A stretch of 64,000 nt of DNA from contig JAXHMN010000025.1 in assembly GCA_034521465.1 (NCBI GenBank), forward strand, positions 124,001 to 188,000, in the 5' to 3' direction. Both the position numbers and the translations under genes were made by a program. Under the pieces are notes generated by a model, which saw only the letters and a list, made by a program, of their open reading frames with translations, was not told where the DNA came from and did not search any database. This document shows positions 38,776 through 50,212 of this stretch, one piece after another. The number at the start of each line of letters is the position of its first letter. Position 1 is the first letter of the stretch. Source of the stretch: SURF-28 sp034521465. GTDB taxonomy: Bacteria; Bacteroidota; Ignavibacteria; Ignavibacteriales; Melioribacteraceae.

Positions 38776-39131
38776 TTTATTCCCTTTCTTTGAATTTATT
38801 CTTATTTATTATTGTTTTTATATCGAACCGGAAATATACTGAATCCACTATGTCTTATTCAAAGAATGTACTTAGATTTATACCAAAATCGAAACAGTTT
38901 CGGTTTATAGGTTAATTGGGTGGCAAAACTCAGAAAAAAAACATACCCCTATTTTACAATAGGGACAGGCGATCAATCTACGGCATTACATTTTCTTAAC
39001 AGTTGAAATCCAACCCACAACTTTTGCCACCAAGTTTTCCACTGACCCACAGTTTCGAATGAACAAATAATTCAATTCGTTGTTTTTTTAATTAATTTTG
39101 GGCAATTATTTTCAACAAAAAGGTGCACATT
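38776..39131. other. divergent spacer, no gene seen
   Basis: A 356-nt gap between two divergently read genes (CcmE-like minus, DUF3078 plus). It must hold both promoters. I see AT-rich stretches (TTTTTTTAATTAATTTTGGG near 39080) but no convincing operator, terminator or RNA. Confidence 0.45.
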
Positions 39132-39981
39132 ATGAAAAAAGCTATATCAATACTAACGATCCTCTTTTTGTGCAGCACAACTTTTGCACAAGATGAACCG
39201 GATTCAACTTTAAATACATGGATTCCTTCCTTAATTACTTCTTTGAATCTAAGCCAAATTGCATTTCGATAATTGGACACAGGGCGGTGAAAATTCTCTG
39301 GCTTGGTCGCTTGGCGGAAATTTTAATCTCGGCTACAAGACAACCGGCTGGGCTTTTAAAAACGAACTGAAAGCTGCTTATGGTCAAACTAAAATTGAAG
39401 ACGAAAGCTCAAAAGTAACTGACAATGAGCTATACATGGAATCCGTTTTTTCATTCAATGTCGGCTGGCCGGTTTCCCCTTACGCAAGCAACACAATACA
39501 AACACAAATTGCCGCCGGTTATGATTACACCGACCAAGGCAAAGTAGAAATAGCAAACTTTTTTGATCCGGGTTATATCACACAATCAGTTGGTTTTACT
39601 TATGACAAAAATCCCAATGTGCAGACAAGACTCGGTTTAGCATTTAAAGAAACCGTTACGGATAGATTTAATCATTACGCCGACGATCCCGAAACACAAA
39701 ACGAAATTGAATCATTCAGATTTGAAACCGGTGTCGAAAGTGTTACCGATGCAAAAGTTGAACTAGACGATAATCTATTATACAAATCGAAATTAACCTT
39801 ATTCTCTGCCTTCGAAAGAATTGATACTTGGGATGTACGATGGGACAACGTAATTACCGCAAAAGTCAACAACTGGCTTAATGTTAACTTCACTTATCTT
39901 TTGATCTATCAAGAAGATCAGATTATGAAAACACAGACCAAGCAAGCTCTTCAAGTTGGTATAACCTATTCGATATTTTAA
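39132..39981 (+). CDS. DUF3078 outer membrane protein (one frameshift)
   Basis: About 283 residues. A signal peptide (ILTILFLCSTTFAQ) is followed by LNLSQI..FDNWTQGGENS, the start of the DUF3078 family of Bacteroidota outer-membrane barrels. The body alternates in beta strands and the last residue is Phe (VGITYSIF), as in OMPs. One extra base near 39262 breaks the frame; the corrected frame joins NLSQI to FDNW. Role unknown. Confidence 0.72.
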
Positions 39982-39990
39982 TCAAAAGAA

Positions 39991-40072
39991 CCCCGGGATT
40001 TTTCGTTAACAAAATGAACAACTAATTCTTTTAACTGAGTTTTAAATTAAACAGAATCCCGGGGTTTTTATT
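39991..40072 (+). terminator. terminator-like inverted repeat
   Basis: CCCCGGGATT (39991-40000) pairs with AATCCCGGGG (40055-40064), then TTTTTATTTT. The loop is long (54 nt), so termination is less sure than for a compact hairpin, but the T tract and position after the DUF3078 gene support it. Confidence 0.55.
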
Positions 40073-40216
40073 TTCCCGTTTCAAACATTCCTATTTAGTA
40101 TTTCAATATTGTTTAGAAATTAGGATTTAGATATTAGTATTTGCCTCATCAATTTGTATTTCACCTCATCTTTCAAGAAATTTAGAAACTCAATCCCACA
40201 CGTAAAGGAATTACTA

Positions 40217-43137
40217 ATGAAACGATTACTCGCACTTTTTTTTATCATTTCAATTTTATTTGCTCAGAATGAAAATCCTATCCCGGCTACAGATGCCGAT
40301 GTTAGATTAAAAGGATATGAACAGAGATTAGAACTTCAGGAAAAATCTCCTTTCAAAAATGTTGAATTCAGAAATGTCGGTCCCGTCGTACAAAGCGGAA
40401 GAGTTACCGACATTGATGCGAATCCCGATGACCCGACACATTTTTACGTTGCTTATGCTTCGGGCGGTTTGTGGAAAACAACCAACAACGGAATCTCTTT
40501 CGAACCAATTTTTGACAATCAAGCTTCAATGACATTAGGTGATATAGCAGTCGATTGGGAAAATAATATAGTTTATGCGGGAACAGGTGAAAACAATTCA
40601 AGCCGCTCATCTTACGCCGGAACAGGTGTATATAAAACTACCAATGACGGCAGAAACTTGGGAACATCTCGGTTTAGCAGGAACACATAGAACAGGAAGA
40701 ATTATTATTCATCCCGATGATCCGAACTCAATTTGGGTTGCAGCGGCCGGCGCTCTTTATTCTCCCACCGAAGATCGTGGAGTTTATAAAACAACAGACG
40801 GCGGAAAGACTTGGAATAAAACTTTATACATCGATAACGAAACCGGTGTAATTGATTTAGTAATCGATCCGAAAAATCCCGATGTTCTTTATGCATCGAG
40901 CTGGTATCGCACTAGACGCGCATGGAATTTTGTTGAGAGCGGGAAAACTTCAGGCATTTACAAAAGCGTTGACGGCGGCGAAACTTGGCAGTTAATTTCA
41001 ACCGAAGAAAACGGATTCCCAACCGGTGAAGGCGTGGGCAGAATCGGCTTAGCTGTTTACGATAATGATCCGAATATTGTTTATGCTTTCTTAGATAGCC
41101 AATTTCACCGTGATGAAGAAAAGGAAGATTATGTTGTTACTAAAGATTTGCTCAGAGGAATGACTCGCGATGCTATTTCTTGGCTCTCGATCCGAAAGAT
41201 CTAAATGATTTTTTAGATCGACATAACTTTCCCCAGGAATATTACGCGGATATGCTTTTCGAAAAAGTTAAAGGAGAAGAAATCTCACCAACTGATTTAG
41301 TCGCTTATCTCGAGGACGCAAACAGTATGTTGTTCGATACTCCGGTTACCGGCGGTGAAGTTTACCGCTCAAATGATGCAGGAAAAACTTGGGAGAAAAC
41401 AAATTTAGATTACATCGAAAATATGTATTACACTTACGGCTATTACTTCGGTGAAATCAAGAGTCGCACCCGATAACCCGGATCAAATTTATATACTCGG
41501 TGTTCCTTTTCTTTACTCATCCGACGGCGGTAAAACATTTAAACAGTCAACCAAGAAAATGTTCACGCAGATCATCATGCACTTTGGATTAATCCGGATA
41601 AACCGGGATATATGATTAACGGAAACGACGGTGGAATTAATATCACTTATGATTACGGTAAAACTTGGTTCAAGGCAAATACTCCTCCGGTCGGACAATT
41701 TTATTCCGTTAATGTAGATATGGCAGAACCGTATAACGTTTACGGTGGTACTCAGGATAACGGCGTTTGGTTCGGTCCTTCCACTAATGTTGATGATTAC
41801 ACTTGGTATTCTTCCGGTCATTATGCATTCAAAAATATTATGGGCGGCGACGGAATGCAGGTGGCAATTGACACAAGAGATAACACAACAGTTTACACCG
41901 GTTATCAATTCGGAAATTATTTCAGATTGAATACCGATACGGAAGATTCAAAATACATCACACCAAAACATACTCTTGGAGAAAGACCGCACCGATTTAA
42001 TTGGCAGACGCCGGTTCATCTTTCAATTCATAATCAAGATATTCTTTACTTCGGCGGACAAAAACTTTTCCGTTCGCTTGATAAAGGTGAAACATGGGAA
42101 GCAATTTCTGATGACTTAACCAAAGGTGGAATTAAAGGTGACGTTCCTTACGGAACACTTACAACCATTGATGAATCTCCGCTTAAGTTCGGATTAATTT
42201 ATGTCGGAACAGATGATGGTTACATTTGGATAACAAAAGACGGCGGCAACAATTGGATAAGAATTTCGGATTCGCTTCCGCAGGATTACTGGGTAAGTAG
42301 AGTCGATGCATCGAATCACAAAGAGGGAACAGTTTATGCCTCGCTCAACGGTTATAGATGGGACAACTTTGATGCACTTGTTTACCGCTCAACAGATTAT
42401 GGACAAACTTGGGAACAAATCGGAAAAGATTTGCCCGCCGAGCCGGTTAATGTGATTAAAGAAGATCCGAAGAAGCCGAACATACTTTACGTGGGAACTG
42501 ATCACGCCGCTTACATTTCAACAGATTACGGAAATACTTTCACTGCATTTTCAAATGGATTACCTGCGGTTCCGGTTCATGACTTGGTTGTTCATCCCCG
42601 CGATAATGATTTGGTATTAGGAACTCACGGTCGTTCAATTTTTATCGCCGATGTTAGCCATGTTCAAAAATTAGATGAATCAATTACTTCGGAAGACTTA
42701 TACTTCTTCCCGATTGAGAAAGAAATAACTTATTCTGATTATTGGGGAAGTTTAAGCTGGGATTGGCAAATTAACGAACCCGCCGGACCGCAGTTTGTTT
42801 TTTATTCTAAAAGCAGATGGTGATGCAAGAATCAAAATTAAAACCGAATCGGTGGCTTAGCTTTACAGTGAGTTATAAGATGATTCCGGATTACGGATTG
42901 AATTATGTCGATTATGATTTAACGATTGACTCAACTGCTGTAAAAGATTACTTAAATGAACTAAACGCAGATGTTGAAGAAGAAATAAAACTTGAGAAAG
43001 CCGACAACGACTTTTATTATATTCAACCGGGAACATATGATGTTGAAATTACTTTAAATGGTGTAACGGAAGTTCAGGCGTTGGTAATAAAAGCGCCGGA
43101 GAAAAAAGAACGAGGTAAGCAGAAAAAAACACCATAA
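40217..43137 (+). CDS. sortilin/VPS10-type beta-propeller exported protein (five or more frameshifts)
   Basis: About 970 residues after correction. The signal peptide is MKRLLALFFIISILFAQ. Many Asp-box/BNR-like turns follow: YKTTNDG, YKTTDGGKTW, YKSVDGGETW, YRSNDAGKTW, TKDGGNNW, YRSTDYGQTW. They build beta-propellers such as those of exo-xyloglucanase or sortilin-like proteins. Frame breaks occur near 40660, 41195, 41460, 41560 and 42815. The C-terminus (GLNYVDYDL) and the end near 43137 are damaged. Probably a surface glycan- or protein-binding protein. Confidence 0.72.
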
Positions 43138-43188
43138 TTGATTATTGTATATTTACAATTGAATATTTGAAAACGATAGAGGAAAATG

Positions 43189-43621
43189 ATGTCTATTGAA
43201 AAAATAAAAAAAGAAATAGTAGAAGAATTTGAATTTTTACCCGACTGGGAGGAAAAGTACAGCGAAGTAATTCGGCTTGGTAGAAAGCTTCCCGAATACC
43301 CGGAAGAATACCGTGACGAAAAATATAAAGTGAAGGGCTGCCAATCACAGGTTTGGCTGCATCCCGAATACAAAGACGGCAAAATTTATTTTGATGCCGA
43401 CAGCGATGCAATGATTGTAAAAGGATTGATTGCTTTGCTGATGCGTGTTTATAACGAACGCACTCCGGATGAAATTCTAAATTCGCCGCCGGATTTTCTA
43501 AGTGATATCGGAATTGACAATCACTTATCACCTACTCGTAAAAACGGACTTGGGAGCAATGTTGAAGCAGATACAACTCTATGCAACTGCTTATAAATCT
43601 ATGGGTGAGAAAGCGAATTAA
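43189..43621 (+). CDS. sufE: SufE-family Fe-S cluster assembly protein (one frameshift)
   Basis: About 144 residues. GAGG before ATG 43189 gives a better spacer than ATG 43186. The catalytic Cys lies in KVKGCQSQVW, the SufE signature; LPDWEEKYSEVIRLGRKLPE is the usual N-terminal helix pair. An extra G near 43547 splits the end; corrected it is LSPTRKNGLGAMLKQIQLYA. SufE accepts sulfur from the SufS desulfurase. No suf genes are next to it. Confidence 0.88.
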
Positions 43622-43674
43622 GTTTCTGCATTAACTCTCAGATTATGAATACATTGCTTAAGATTACGCCGAGG

Positions 43675-43698
43675 CAGTCGAGGTCCATACCTCGACTG
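43675..43698. repeat. perfect 10-bp hairpin between sufE and dgt
   Basis: CAGTCGAGGT-CCAT-ACCTCGACTG has a 10-bp perfect stem and a 4-nt loop. There is no T tract next to it, so it is not a typical terminator. It could be a small regulatory RNA element or a repeat. Confidence 0.5.
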
Positions 43699-43848
43699 AG
43701 GAAGCTCGTTTTATGAGGACACAAAGTTTTTCGTCACGGAATATCACAATCTCATAAGTCAGACGCTTTTCATATCAAAAACCTTCTAAATGAAACTATA
43801 CTTGACTTTTCTTAAATTGTTAACTCGTTTAATTCAATTGAGTTAATA

Positions 43849-45118
43849 ATGCAAAATAATTTTTACACAGACTTCGACACAGAACGCTTACACGAAAGCA
43901 AGCGTGAAAATGATTACCGTAATGTTTTTCAAATTGATAGAGATAGAATAATTCATTCTTCCGAGTTCAGAAGGCTGCAAGGCAAGACTCAAGTTTTCTT
44001 GCCCGGCGAATATGATTTTTACAGAACCCGCTTAACTCACTCAATTGAAGTAGCGCAAATCGGCAGATCGATTTGCAATTTTATTCAACACAAAGAAAAG
44101 GATAGATTTAGTGATGATTATTTTATCGATCCCGATTTAGTTGAATCCGCATGTCTCGCACACGATTTGGGTCACCCGCCGTTCGGTCATGCCGGTGAAA
44201 GAACTCTTCATAAACTAATGAAAGAATTCGGCGGATTTGAAGGCAACGCGCAGACTTTAAGAATAATAACCGAAACACTTTATAGAACAGAAGATTCTCG
44301 CAAAGGGATGAATCCGTGCCGAGCTTTTTTGGACAGCATTCTTAAAATACAAAAGTTTGTTTAGTGAACTTGATAATCCTTTCAATCACTATTTGTACGA
44401 TGATCACAAAAAATATATGAATTTTGTTTTCGGTGGAATCGATATTCACGATAAATTTGAACACGGACCGGAAGCGGATTCTTTCCGCAGCATCGAATGT
44501 CAAATTATGGATTGGGCTGACGACACGGCTTATGCAATTAATGATATTCAAGACAGTATTACCGGGGGCTTTATTACAATTGCCAAACTTGCCGGTTACG
44601 GTAAAAACAATTCGCTAAACGATATTGAAAACAAGTATTTAGAAGAGTTAATTGAATGGATAAAAGAAAGCAAGTATAAACCGAAACTCGGTTCCCAAGT
44701 CGGTGATTTTATTCAAGCATGTTCAATAAAAGAACGAAAAACCTTTATGGATGACAAAACAAATCGATACAAATATGAACTTGTTATAGATGCAGAAAAC
44801 TTGGGTAAAGCAACATTCTATAAAAACCTTGCTGTCGATCTTGTTTTCAAATCAACTCAACTTCACCAAATGGAATCTAAGGGTGACTATATGCTTTCAA
44901 ACTTCTTCGATGTAATGAAGAAAAATTATATTGATGAAGTGACGGGAATAAAACTGATCCCGGAATTCAGTCACAACATTATTGTTAACACAAAAAATAA
45001 ATTAGATCGCACCAGATTAATTTGCGATAACTTGGCGGGAATGACAGATTCGTTTGCGATGCGCTCTTACCGTAGATTGTTTGATCCAAATTATAGTTCA
45101 CTTGCGGATTTAGTTTAA
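43849..45118 (+). CDS. dgt: dNTP triphosphohydrolase (dGTPase, HD fold; one frameshift)
   Basis: About 423 residues. The N-terminus FRRLQGKTQVF and the HD metal motif (RLTHSIEVAQIG, then CLAHDLGHPPFGHAGE) define the Dgt family, which hydrolyses dNTPs to nucleosides and triphosphate. An extra A near 44345 breaks the frame; corrected it reads ILKYKSLFSELDNPFNHYL. The second part has DWADDTAYAIND. ATG 43849 fits family alignments. Intact apart from the indel. Confidence 0.88.
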
Positions 45119-45213
45119 TCTTTCTTTGCGGACTTTGCGTTATTCTCTGCGATCTTTGCGAGAAACAAAGCTTTGGGTTTACGCATAGTTATTTCACTCG
45201 TTGTTCATTACAA

Positions 45214-46158
45214 ATGCACACTTTATATGAAATTAATATTGACATAAATAAATCAATCACCCAAAAAGTTACACTCCCCAATTCAAACAAATCGATTGAA
45301 GTCTATCTTCAACGAGAAGATTTAATTCATCTTTATGTTAACGGAAATAAGTATTACAAACTGAAATACAATCTGCAGAAAGCAAAAGAAGAAAATTACG
45401 ATACGCTTCTCACATTCGGCGGTGCTTATTCGAATCATATTTATGCAGTTTCTGCTGCGGCAAAGTTATTCGGATTTAAGTCGATTGGAATTATAAGAGG
45501 AGAAGAGTACAACCCCTTAAATCCAACCTTGCAATTTGCCGTTGACAACGGAATGAAGCTACATTATCTCGACAGAAAAACTTACCGCAATAGAACTGAC
45601 CCGGAATTCAGAAAAGAAATTGCTAAACAATTTGGCGATGTCTATATAATCCCCGAAGGCGGCACGAATAAACTTGCGTTGAATGGCGTTGCGGAAATCT
45701 TGAATAATATTGAACTCGATTTCGATTATTTGTGCGTCCCCGTTGGTTCGGGCGGAACCTTAGCCGGATTAATTTGGGGGTTAGAAGGAAATAAAAATGT
45801 AATAGGTTTTTCTTCTTTAAAGGGGGGAGAATATTTAATCTCGACAATAAATGACCTTCTTTCAAATTCGTCAATTCGCAAATTCGTCAATTGGACAATT
45901 AACTCAAACTACCACTTCGGCGGCTTCGCAAAAATAAACCGCAACTTGATTGAATTTATGGATTGGTTCAGAGCAGAAAACGATATTTTACTCGAACCGC
46001 TTTACACCGGCAAAATGATGTGCGGGATCAATGATCTTATCTCAAAAAATTACTTCCCAAAAGATTCAAAAATTGTTGCAATACACACCGGCGGACTTCA
46101 AGGTATGAAGGGAATGAAATCGAAGATTGAAAAAATTATGTCAATTGAGTATGAATGA
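45214..46158 (+). CDS. PLP-dependent D-cysteine desulfhydrase / ACC deaminase family enzyme
   Basis: 314 residues, intact. GNKYYKLKYN holds the PLP Lys (K46 by family comparison), with TFGGAYSNHIYAV and PVGSGGTLAG binding the cofactor phosphate and substrate. Family members split D-cysteine to pyruvate, H2S and ammonia or deaminate 1-aminocyclopropane-carboxylate. The sequence cannot tell which. The gene stands 56 nt before the aldo/keto reductase gene. Confidence 0.82.
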   Translation: MHTLYEINIDINKSITQKVTLPNSNKSIEVYLQREDLIHLYVNGNKYYKLKYNLQKAKEENYDTLLTFGGAYSNHIYAVSAAAKLFGFKSIGIIRGEEYNPLNPTLQFAVDNGMKLHYLDRKTYRNRTDPEFRKEIAKQFGDVYIIPEGGTNKLALNGVAEILNNIELDFDYLCVPVGSGGTLAGLIWGLEGNKNVIGFSSLKGGEYLISTINDLLSNSSIRKFVNWTINSNYHFGGFAKINRNLIEFMDWFRAENDILLEPLYTGKMMCGINDLISKNYFPKDSKIVAIHTGGLQGMKGMKSKIEKIMSIEYE

Positions 46159-46213
46159 ATACCAAAACTTTATTATTTTGTCAGAAACTATTGAATAAGT
46201 GAAAGGAGACGAT

Positions 46214-47182
46214 ATGCAATACACACATTTAGGAAGAAGCGGCGTTGAAGTAAGCAAGCTTTGTTTGGGTACAATGAACTTTGGTCCGTACACCGAAGAA
46301 AAAGAGAGCCACAAAATAATGGACAAAGCAATCGATCGCGGAATTAACTTTTTTGATACGGCAAATGTTTACGGCTGGGATAAAGGAAAAGGATTAACTG
46401 AAGAGATAGTAGGAAGATGGTTAAAGAAATCCGGCAATCGAGATAAAATTGTTTTGGCGACAAAAGTTTACGGCAATATGGGTGAGTGGCCTAATGAAGG
46501 AAGACTTTCGGCTTATCATATAAGAAGGGCAGTTGAAGACAGTTTAAAAAGATTGCAGACTGACCACATTGATCTTTATCAAATGCATCACATCGACCGC
46601 GATACTCCTTGGGAAGAAGTTTGGCAAGCAATGGAACAGCTTGTACAAGAAGGTAAAGTGACTTATATCGGAAGCAGCAACTTTGCAGCTTGGAATATTG
46701 CCGAAGCTCAGTTAAAAGCCGAAGCTCGAAACTTTTTCGGTTTGGTTTCCGAACAATCAATTTATAGTTTACGCAACAGACACATAGAACTAGAAGTTAT
46801 CCCCGCTTGTGAAAGATTTGGATTAGGGTTGATTCCCTGGAGCCCGATGGCGGGTGGTTTACTCTGTGGTGTTTTAGATAAAGTAAAAAAAGGAAGAAGA
46901 ACGCGAGAGCCTTTACAAAAATCTGTTGAAAAACTTAAACCGCAGATTGAAAAGTACGAAGCTCTCTGTAAAGAAATCGGGCACAAACCGGCTGATGTTG
47001 CATTGGCTTGGGTGCTTCATAATCCAATAGTGACTGCTCCAATTATCGGGCCGAGAACTCTAAAACAATTAGAAGAAAACATTAACGCATTGGGAATTAA
47101 TTTTAATGAAGAAACTCTAAACAAGCTTGATGAAATTTGGCCAGGTCCCGGCAATCAAGCTCCCGAAGCGTATGCGTGGTAA
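46214..47182 (+). CDS. aldo/keto reductase
   Basis: 322 residues from ATG 46214, chosen because AAGGAGACGAT stands just before it (a GTG at 46199 is less likely). The (beta/alpha)8 NADPH-dependent reductase carries the tetrad: Asp and Tyr in FFDTANVYGW, Lys in ATKVYG, and His in QMHHID. Close to the YghZ/Tas/IolS branch. Substrate unknown. 21 nt before paaH; it may be part of that transcript. Confidence 0.88.
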   Translation: MQYTHLGRSGVEVSKLCLGTMNFGPYTEEKESHKIMDKAIDRGINFFDTANVYGWDKGKGLTEEIVGRWLKKSGNRDKIVLATKVYGNMGEWPNEGRLSAYHIRRAVEDSLKRLQTDHIDLYQMHHIDRDTPWEEVWQAMEQLVQEGKVTYIGSSNFAAWNIAEAQLKAEARNFFGLVSEQSIYSLRNRHIELEVIPACERFGLGLIPWSPMAGGLLCGVLDKVKKGRRTREPLQKSVEKLKPQIEKYEALCKEIGHKPADVALAWVLHNPIVTAPIIGPRTLKQLEENINALGINFNEETLNKLDEIWPGPGNQAPEAYAW

Positions 47183-47203
47183 AAAATAGAAAGGAAATTA
47201 AAA

Positions 47204-48381
47204 TTGATCGACATAAATAAAGAAACAAAAATCGGCGTTCTCGGTGCGGGAACAATGGGCACCGGCATTGCTCAAATTGCTGCAACTTACGGACATAAGG
47301 TTTACGTTTACGACAACGAAGAAGAAGCTCTAAAAATCTCCGAAGAAAAACTTAAGAAAATATTTTCCCGGTTAGTGGAAAAGGGAAAAGTCTCTAAGGA
47401 AGAATCTGAGAAAATATTGAAGAGAATACACTACTCGGATTTCGTAGGCGTGACAGAAAACTGCGGACTCATTATTGAAGCAATAGTCGAAAAGTTGTCC
47501 GCAAAAAAAGAAGCATTCCGGAAACTTGAAAAGACATTTTCAGAAGAAACAATCTTTGCAACTAACACATCATCTCTTTCCGTTACCGCAATTGCCTCGG
47601 CTTGCGAAAAACCGGAACGTGTTATCGGCGCACATTTTTTTAATCCGGCGCCGTTAATGCCATTGGTAGAAATTGTGCCCGGACTTTCCACAATCGACGA
47701 AGTGATTCAAAGGACAAAGTCGTTGATTGATGCTTGGGGAAAGACAACCGTCGTGGCAAAAGATACACCCGGCTTTATTGTGAACCGAGTTGCTCGTCCA
47801 TTCTACGGAGAAGCTCTGCGAATTTATGAAGAAGGAATTGCGGATGTTCCAACAATTGATTGGGCGATGAAAGAAATCGGCGGATTCAAAATGGGTCCGT
47901 TTGAGTTGATGGACTTGATCGGGAACGATGTGAATTACGAAGTAACTAAAACGGTCTTCGAACAATTTTACTATGATCCCCGCTTTAAACCGTCACTTGC
48001 ACAAAAGCAGCTGGTTGATGCAAAACATTTCGGAAGAAAATCGGGTAAGGGATTTTATGATTATTCAGAAGACGCACAAAATCCCGAGCCGAAGAAAGAT
48101 GAAAAACTCGGTACTGAAATTTTTGATAGAATTTTATCGATGTTAATTAACGAAGCTGCCGATGCAGTTTTTATGAATATTGCTACTGTTGAAGATATTG
48201 ATCTCGCAATGACAAAAGGTGTTAATTATCCAAAGGGTTTGTGTAAGTGGTCTGATGAAATCGGTGTTGATAAAGTTGTTGAACGATTAGAAAACTTATA
48301 TGAAACTTACGGCGAAGACCGCTACCGTGTAAATCCCCTATTGAGAAAAATGAAAAGGAAGGCACTAAATTTTATGAGTGA
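47204..48381 (+). CDS. paaH: 3-hydroxyacyl-CoA dehydrogenase PaaH (one frameshift near the end)
   Basis: About 392 residues from TTG 47204 (AAAGGAAATTAAAA before it). NAD-binding GVLGAGTMGTGIAQ at the N-terminus, catalytic ATNTSSLSV and IGAHFFNPAP, then the C-terminal 3-HCDH domain and a second short dimer domain. In phenylacetate breakdown it oxidises 3-hydroxyadipyl-CoA. A one-base break near 48352 shifts the end into the frame of paaI, giving a false fusion. Corrected, the end is KEGTKFYE with TGA at 48379-48381, overlapping paaI by 8 nt. Earlier paaABCDE genes are outside the window. Confidence 0.85.
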
Positions 48382-48801
48382 TCAGGAGAAAGCTGAAAAA
48401 GTTGTTCGACAAATGATGGAGAAGGATGAATTTAGTCGATGGCTCGGGAATTGAAACTGTTAGAAATAAAACCGGGTTATTCAAAAATAAAAATGAAAGT
48501 AAGGAAGGAAATGCTTAACGGTTTTGGTATCACTCACGGCGGCATTACTTTTTCGTTAGCCGACAGTGCGCTCGCGTTTGCATCAAACAATTACGGAAGA
48601 GTTGCTGTTGCGCTTGAAACAAACTTGGCATTCCCAAAACCCGTTTACGAACACGATGAATTGATTGCCGAAGCCGAAGAACAAAGCAAAGGCAACAGCG
48701 TTGGGGTTTATAATGTTACAGTAACCAATCAAGAAAATGTAAAAATCGGAATTTTCCGCGGCACGGTTTACAGAACAAAGAAAGAATTTTTAACTGAATG
48801 A
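48374..48801 (+). CDS. paaI: hotdog-fold acyl-CoA thioesterase PaaI (one frameshift)
   Basis: About 141 residues. ATG 48374 lies in ATGAGTGA shared with the paaH stop. The N-terminus MSDQEKAEKVVRQMMEKDEF is in the frame of the paaH ORF, and a break near 48448 moves it to the frame with MLNGFGITHGGITFSLADS, the hotdog catalytic region. PaaI releases stalled CoA thioesters in the phenylacetate pathway. The 3' end is followed by an imperfect AATCTTA-type inverted repeat. Confidence 0.85.
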
Positions 48802-48804
48802 TAT

Positions 48805-48890
48805 TTGTTCTCAATCTTACTCTTAATCATAATCTTAATCGCTTTTGATTTTAGAGTAAGAGTAGGATTAAGATTAAGAACATTTTTTTA
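48805..48890 (+). terminator. imperfect inverted repeat with T tract after paaI
   Basis: TGTTCTCAATCTTACTCTTA.. pairs imperfectly with ..AGGATTAAGATTAAGAACA, about 29 bp with a few mismatches, followed by TTTTTTT. The arms are built from repeated AATCTTA-like words, so it may be a spread intergenic repeat that also ends transcription. Confidence 0.5.
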
Positions 48891-48912
48891 ACCTAGATGA
48901 AAGTAATTCAAT

Positions 48913-50119
48913 ATGAAAGAAGCATATATAATAGATGCAATCAGAACACCAATCGGTAAACTCGGAGGATCGTTATCGACCGTGCGCGCTGATGACCTTG
49001 CGGCGATAACAATTAAAGAAATCATTAATCGAAATCCATCAGTTGATTTTTCAGAAATTGAGGACGTAATACTCGGCTGTGCAAATCAAGCAGGAGAAGA
49101 TAACCGCAATGTAGCTAGGATGGCTTTGCTTCTTGCCGGAATACCGGTTAATGTTCCCGGCGAAACAGTAAACCGTCTTTGTGCATCGGGAATGAGTTCG
49201 GTTGTAAATGCCGCCCGTGCAATTAATGTTGGTGACGGCGATCTCTATCTTGCCGGCGGCGTTGAACATATGACACGCGCACCGCTCGTTCAGTCAAAAG
49301 CACCTAAAGCATTTTCAGGCAGAGTAGAGATTTACGATTCAACTTTGGGATGGAGATTTGTAAATAAAAAAATGAAAGAAACTTACGGCATCGACGCAAT
49401 GGGTGAAACAGCGGAGAACGTTGCAGAAGAATATAAAATCAGCCGTGAAGACCAAGATTTGTTTGCGTACAACTCACACATGAAAGCAGTAAAAGCAAAC
49501 GAAAGCGGAAGAATGAAAAAAGAAGTAATGCCGGTTGAAATTCCGCAGCGAAAAGGTGGTCCGTTAATTTTTGAAAAGGATGAATTCATCCGTCCCGAAA
49601 CAACCCTCGAAGCACTTGCAAAACTCAAACCAGCTTTCCGAAAAAACGGAACAGTTACCGCCGGTAATTCATCCGGATTAAATGACGGTTCAGCCGCTTT
49701 GCTTTTGGCCTCTGAAGATGCAATTAAAAAATATAACTTAAAGCCGCGGGCAAAAGTTATTACATCAAATGTTGTCGGTTTAGAGCCGCGCGTAATGGGA
49801 CTCGGACCAATTCATGCAACAAGAAAAATTTTAGAGAAAGACGAAGTTGAATCTGGACGACTTCGATGTAATTGAATTGAACGAAGCATTTGCCGCGCAA
49901 AGTTTAGCGGTTCTTCGTGAACTTGGATTAAAAGATGACGACCCGCGTGTGAATCCGAATGGCGGCGCGATTGCACTAGGACATCCTTTGGGAATGAGCG
50001 GTGCCCGGCTAATTACAACAGCAATGATCGAGCTCGAAGAGCAGAATAAAAATCGTGCGTTGTGCACACTCTGTGTTGGTGTCGGACAAGGAATGGCGAC
50101 AATAATTGAAAGAGTATAG
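48913..50119 (+). CDS. paaJ: acetyl-CoA acyltransferase / 3-oxoadipyl-CoA thiolase PaaJ (one frameshift)
   Basis: About 402 residues. Catalytic Cys90 in NRLCASGMSS, His in GGAIALGHPLGMSG and Cys in CTLCVGVGQG. A one-base change near 49848 divides the frame; corrected, NLDDFDVIELNEAFAAQ follows VESG. It performs the final thiolysis of 3-oxoadipyl-CoA in phenylacetate catabolism (or general beta-oxidation). ATG 48913 follows a spacer with an inverted repeat. Confidence 0.85.
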
Positions 50120-50129
50120 CAAAAACTAA

Positions 50130-50197
50130 TGGAACGCAGATGACGCAGATTGCCATGATCAGCGCAGATCATAACAATCATAATAATCAGCGTTCCA
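50130..50197. repeat. inverted repeat TGGAACGC/GCGTTCCA
   Basis: TGGAACGCAGATGACGCAGAT opens and AATCAGCGTTCCA closes a 68-bp hairpin-like element with internal partial repeats. It fills the paaJ-paaY gap. The form is that of interspersed intergenic hairpins. No gene. Confidence 0.6.
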
Positions 50198-50212
50198 TCA
50201 AAGAGGTTTAAG

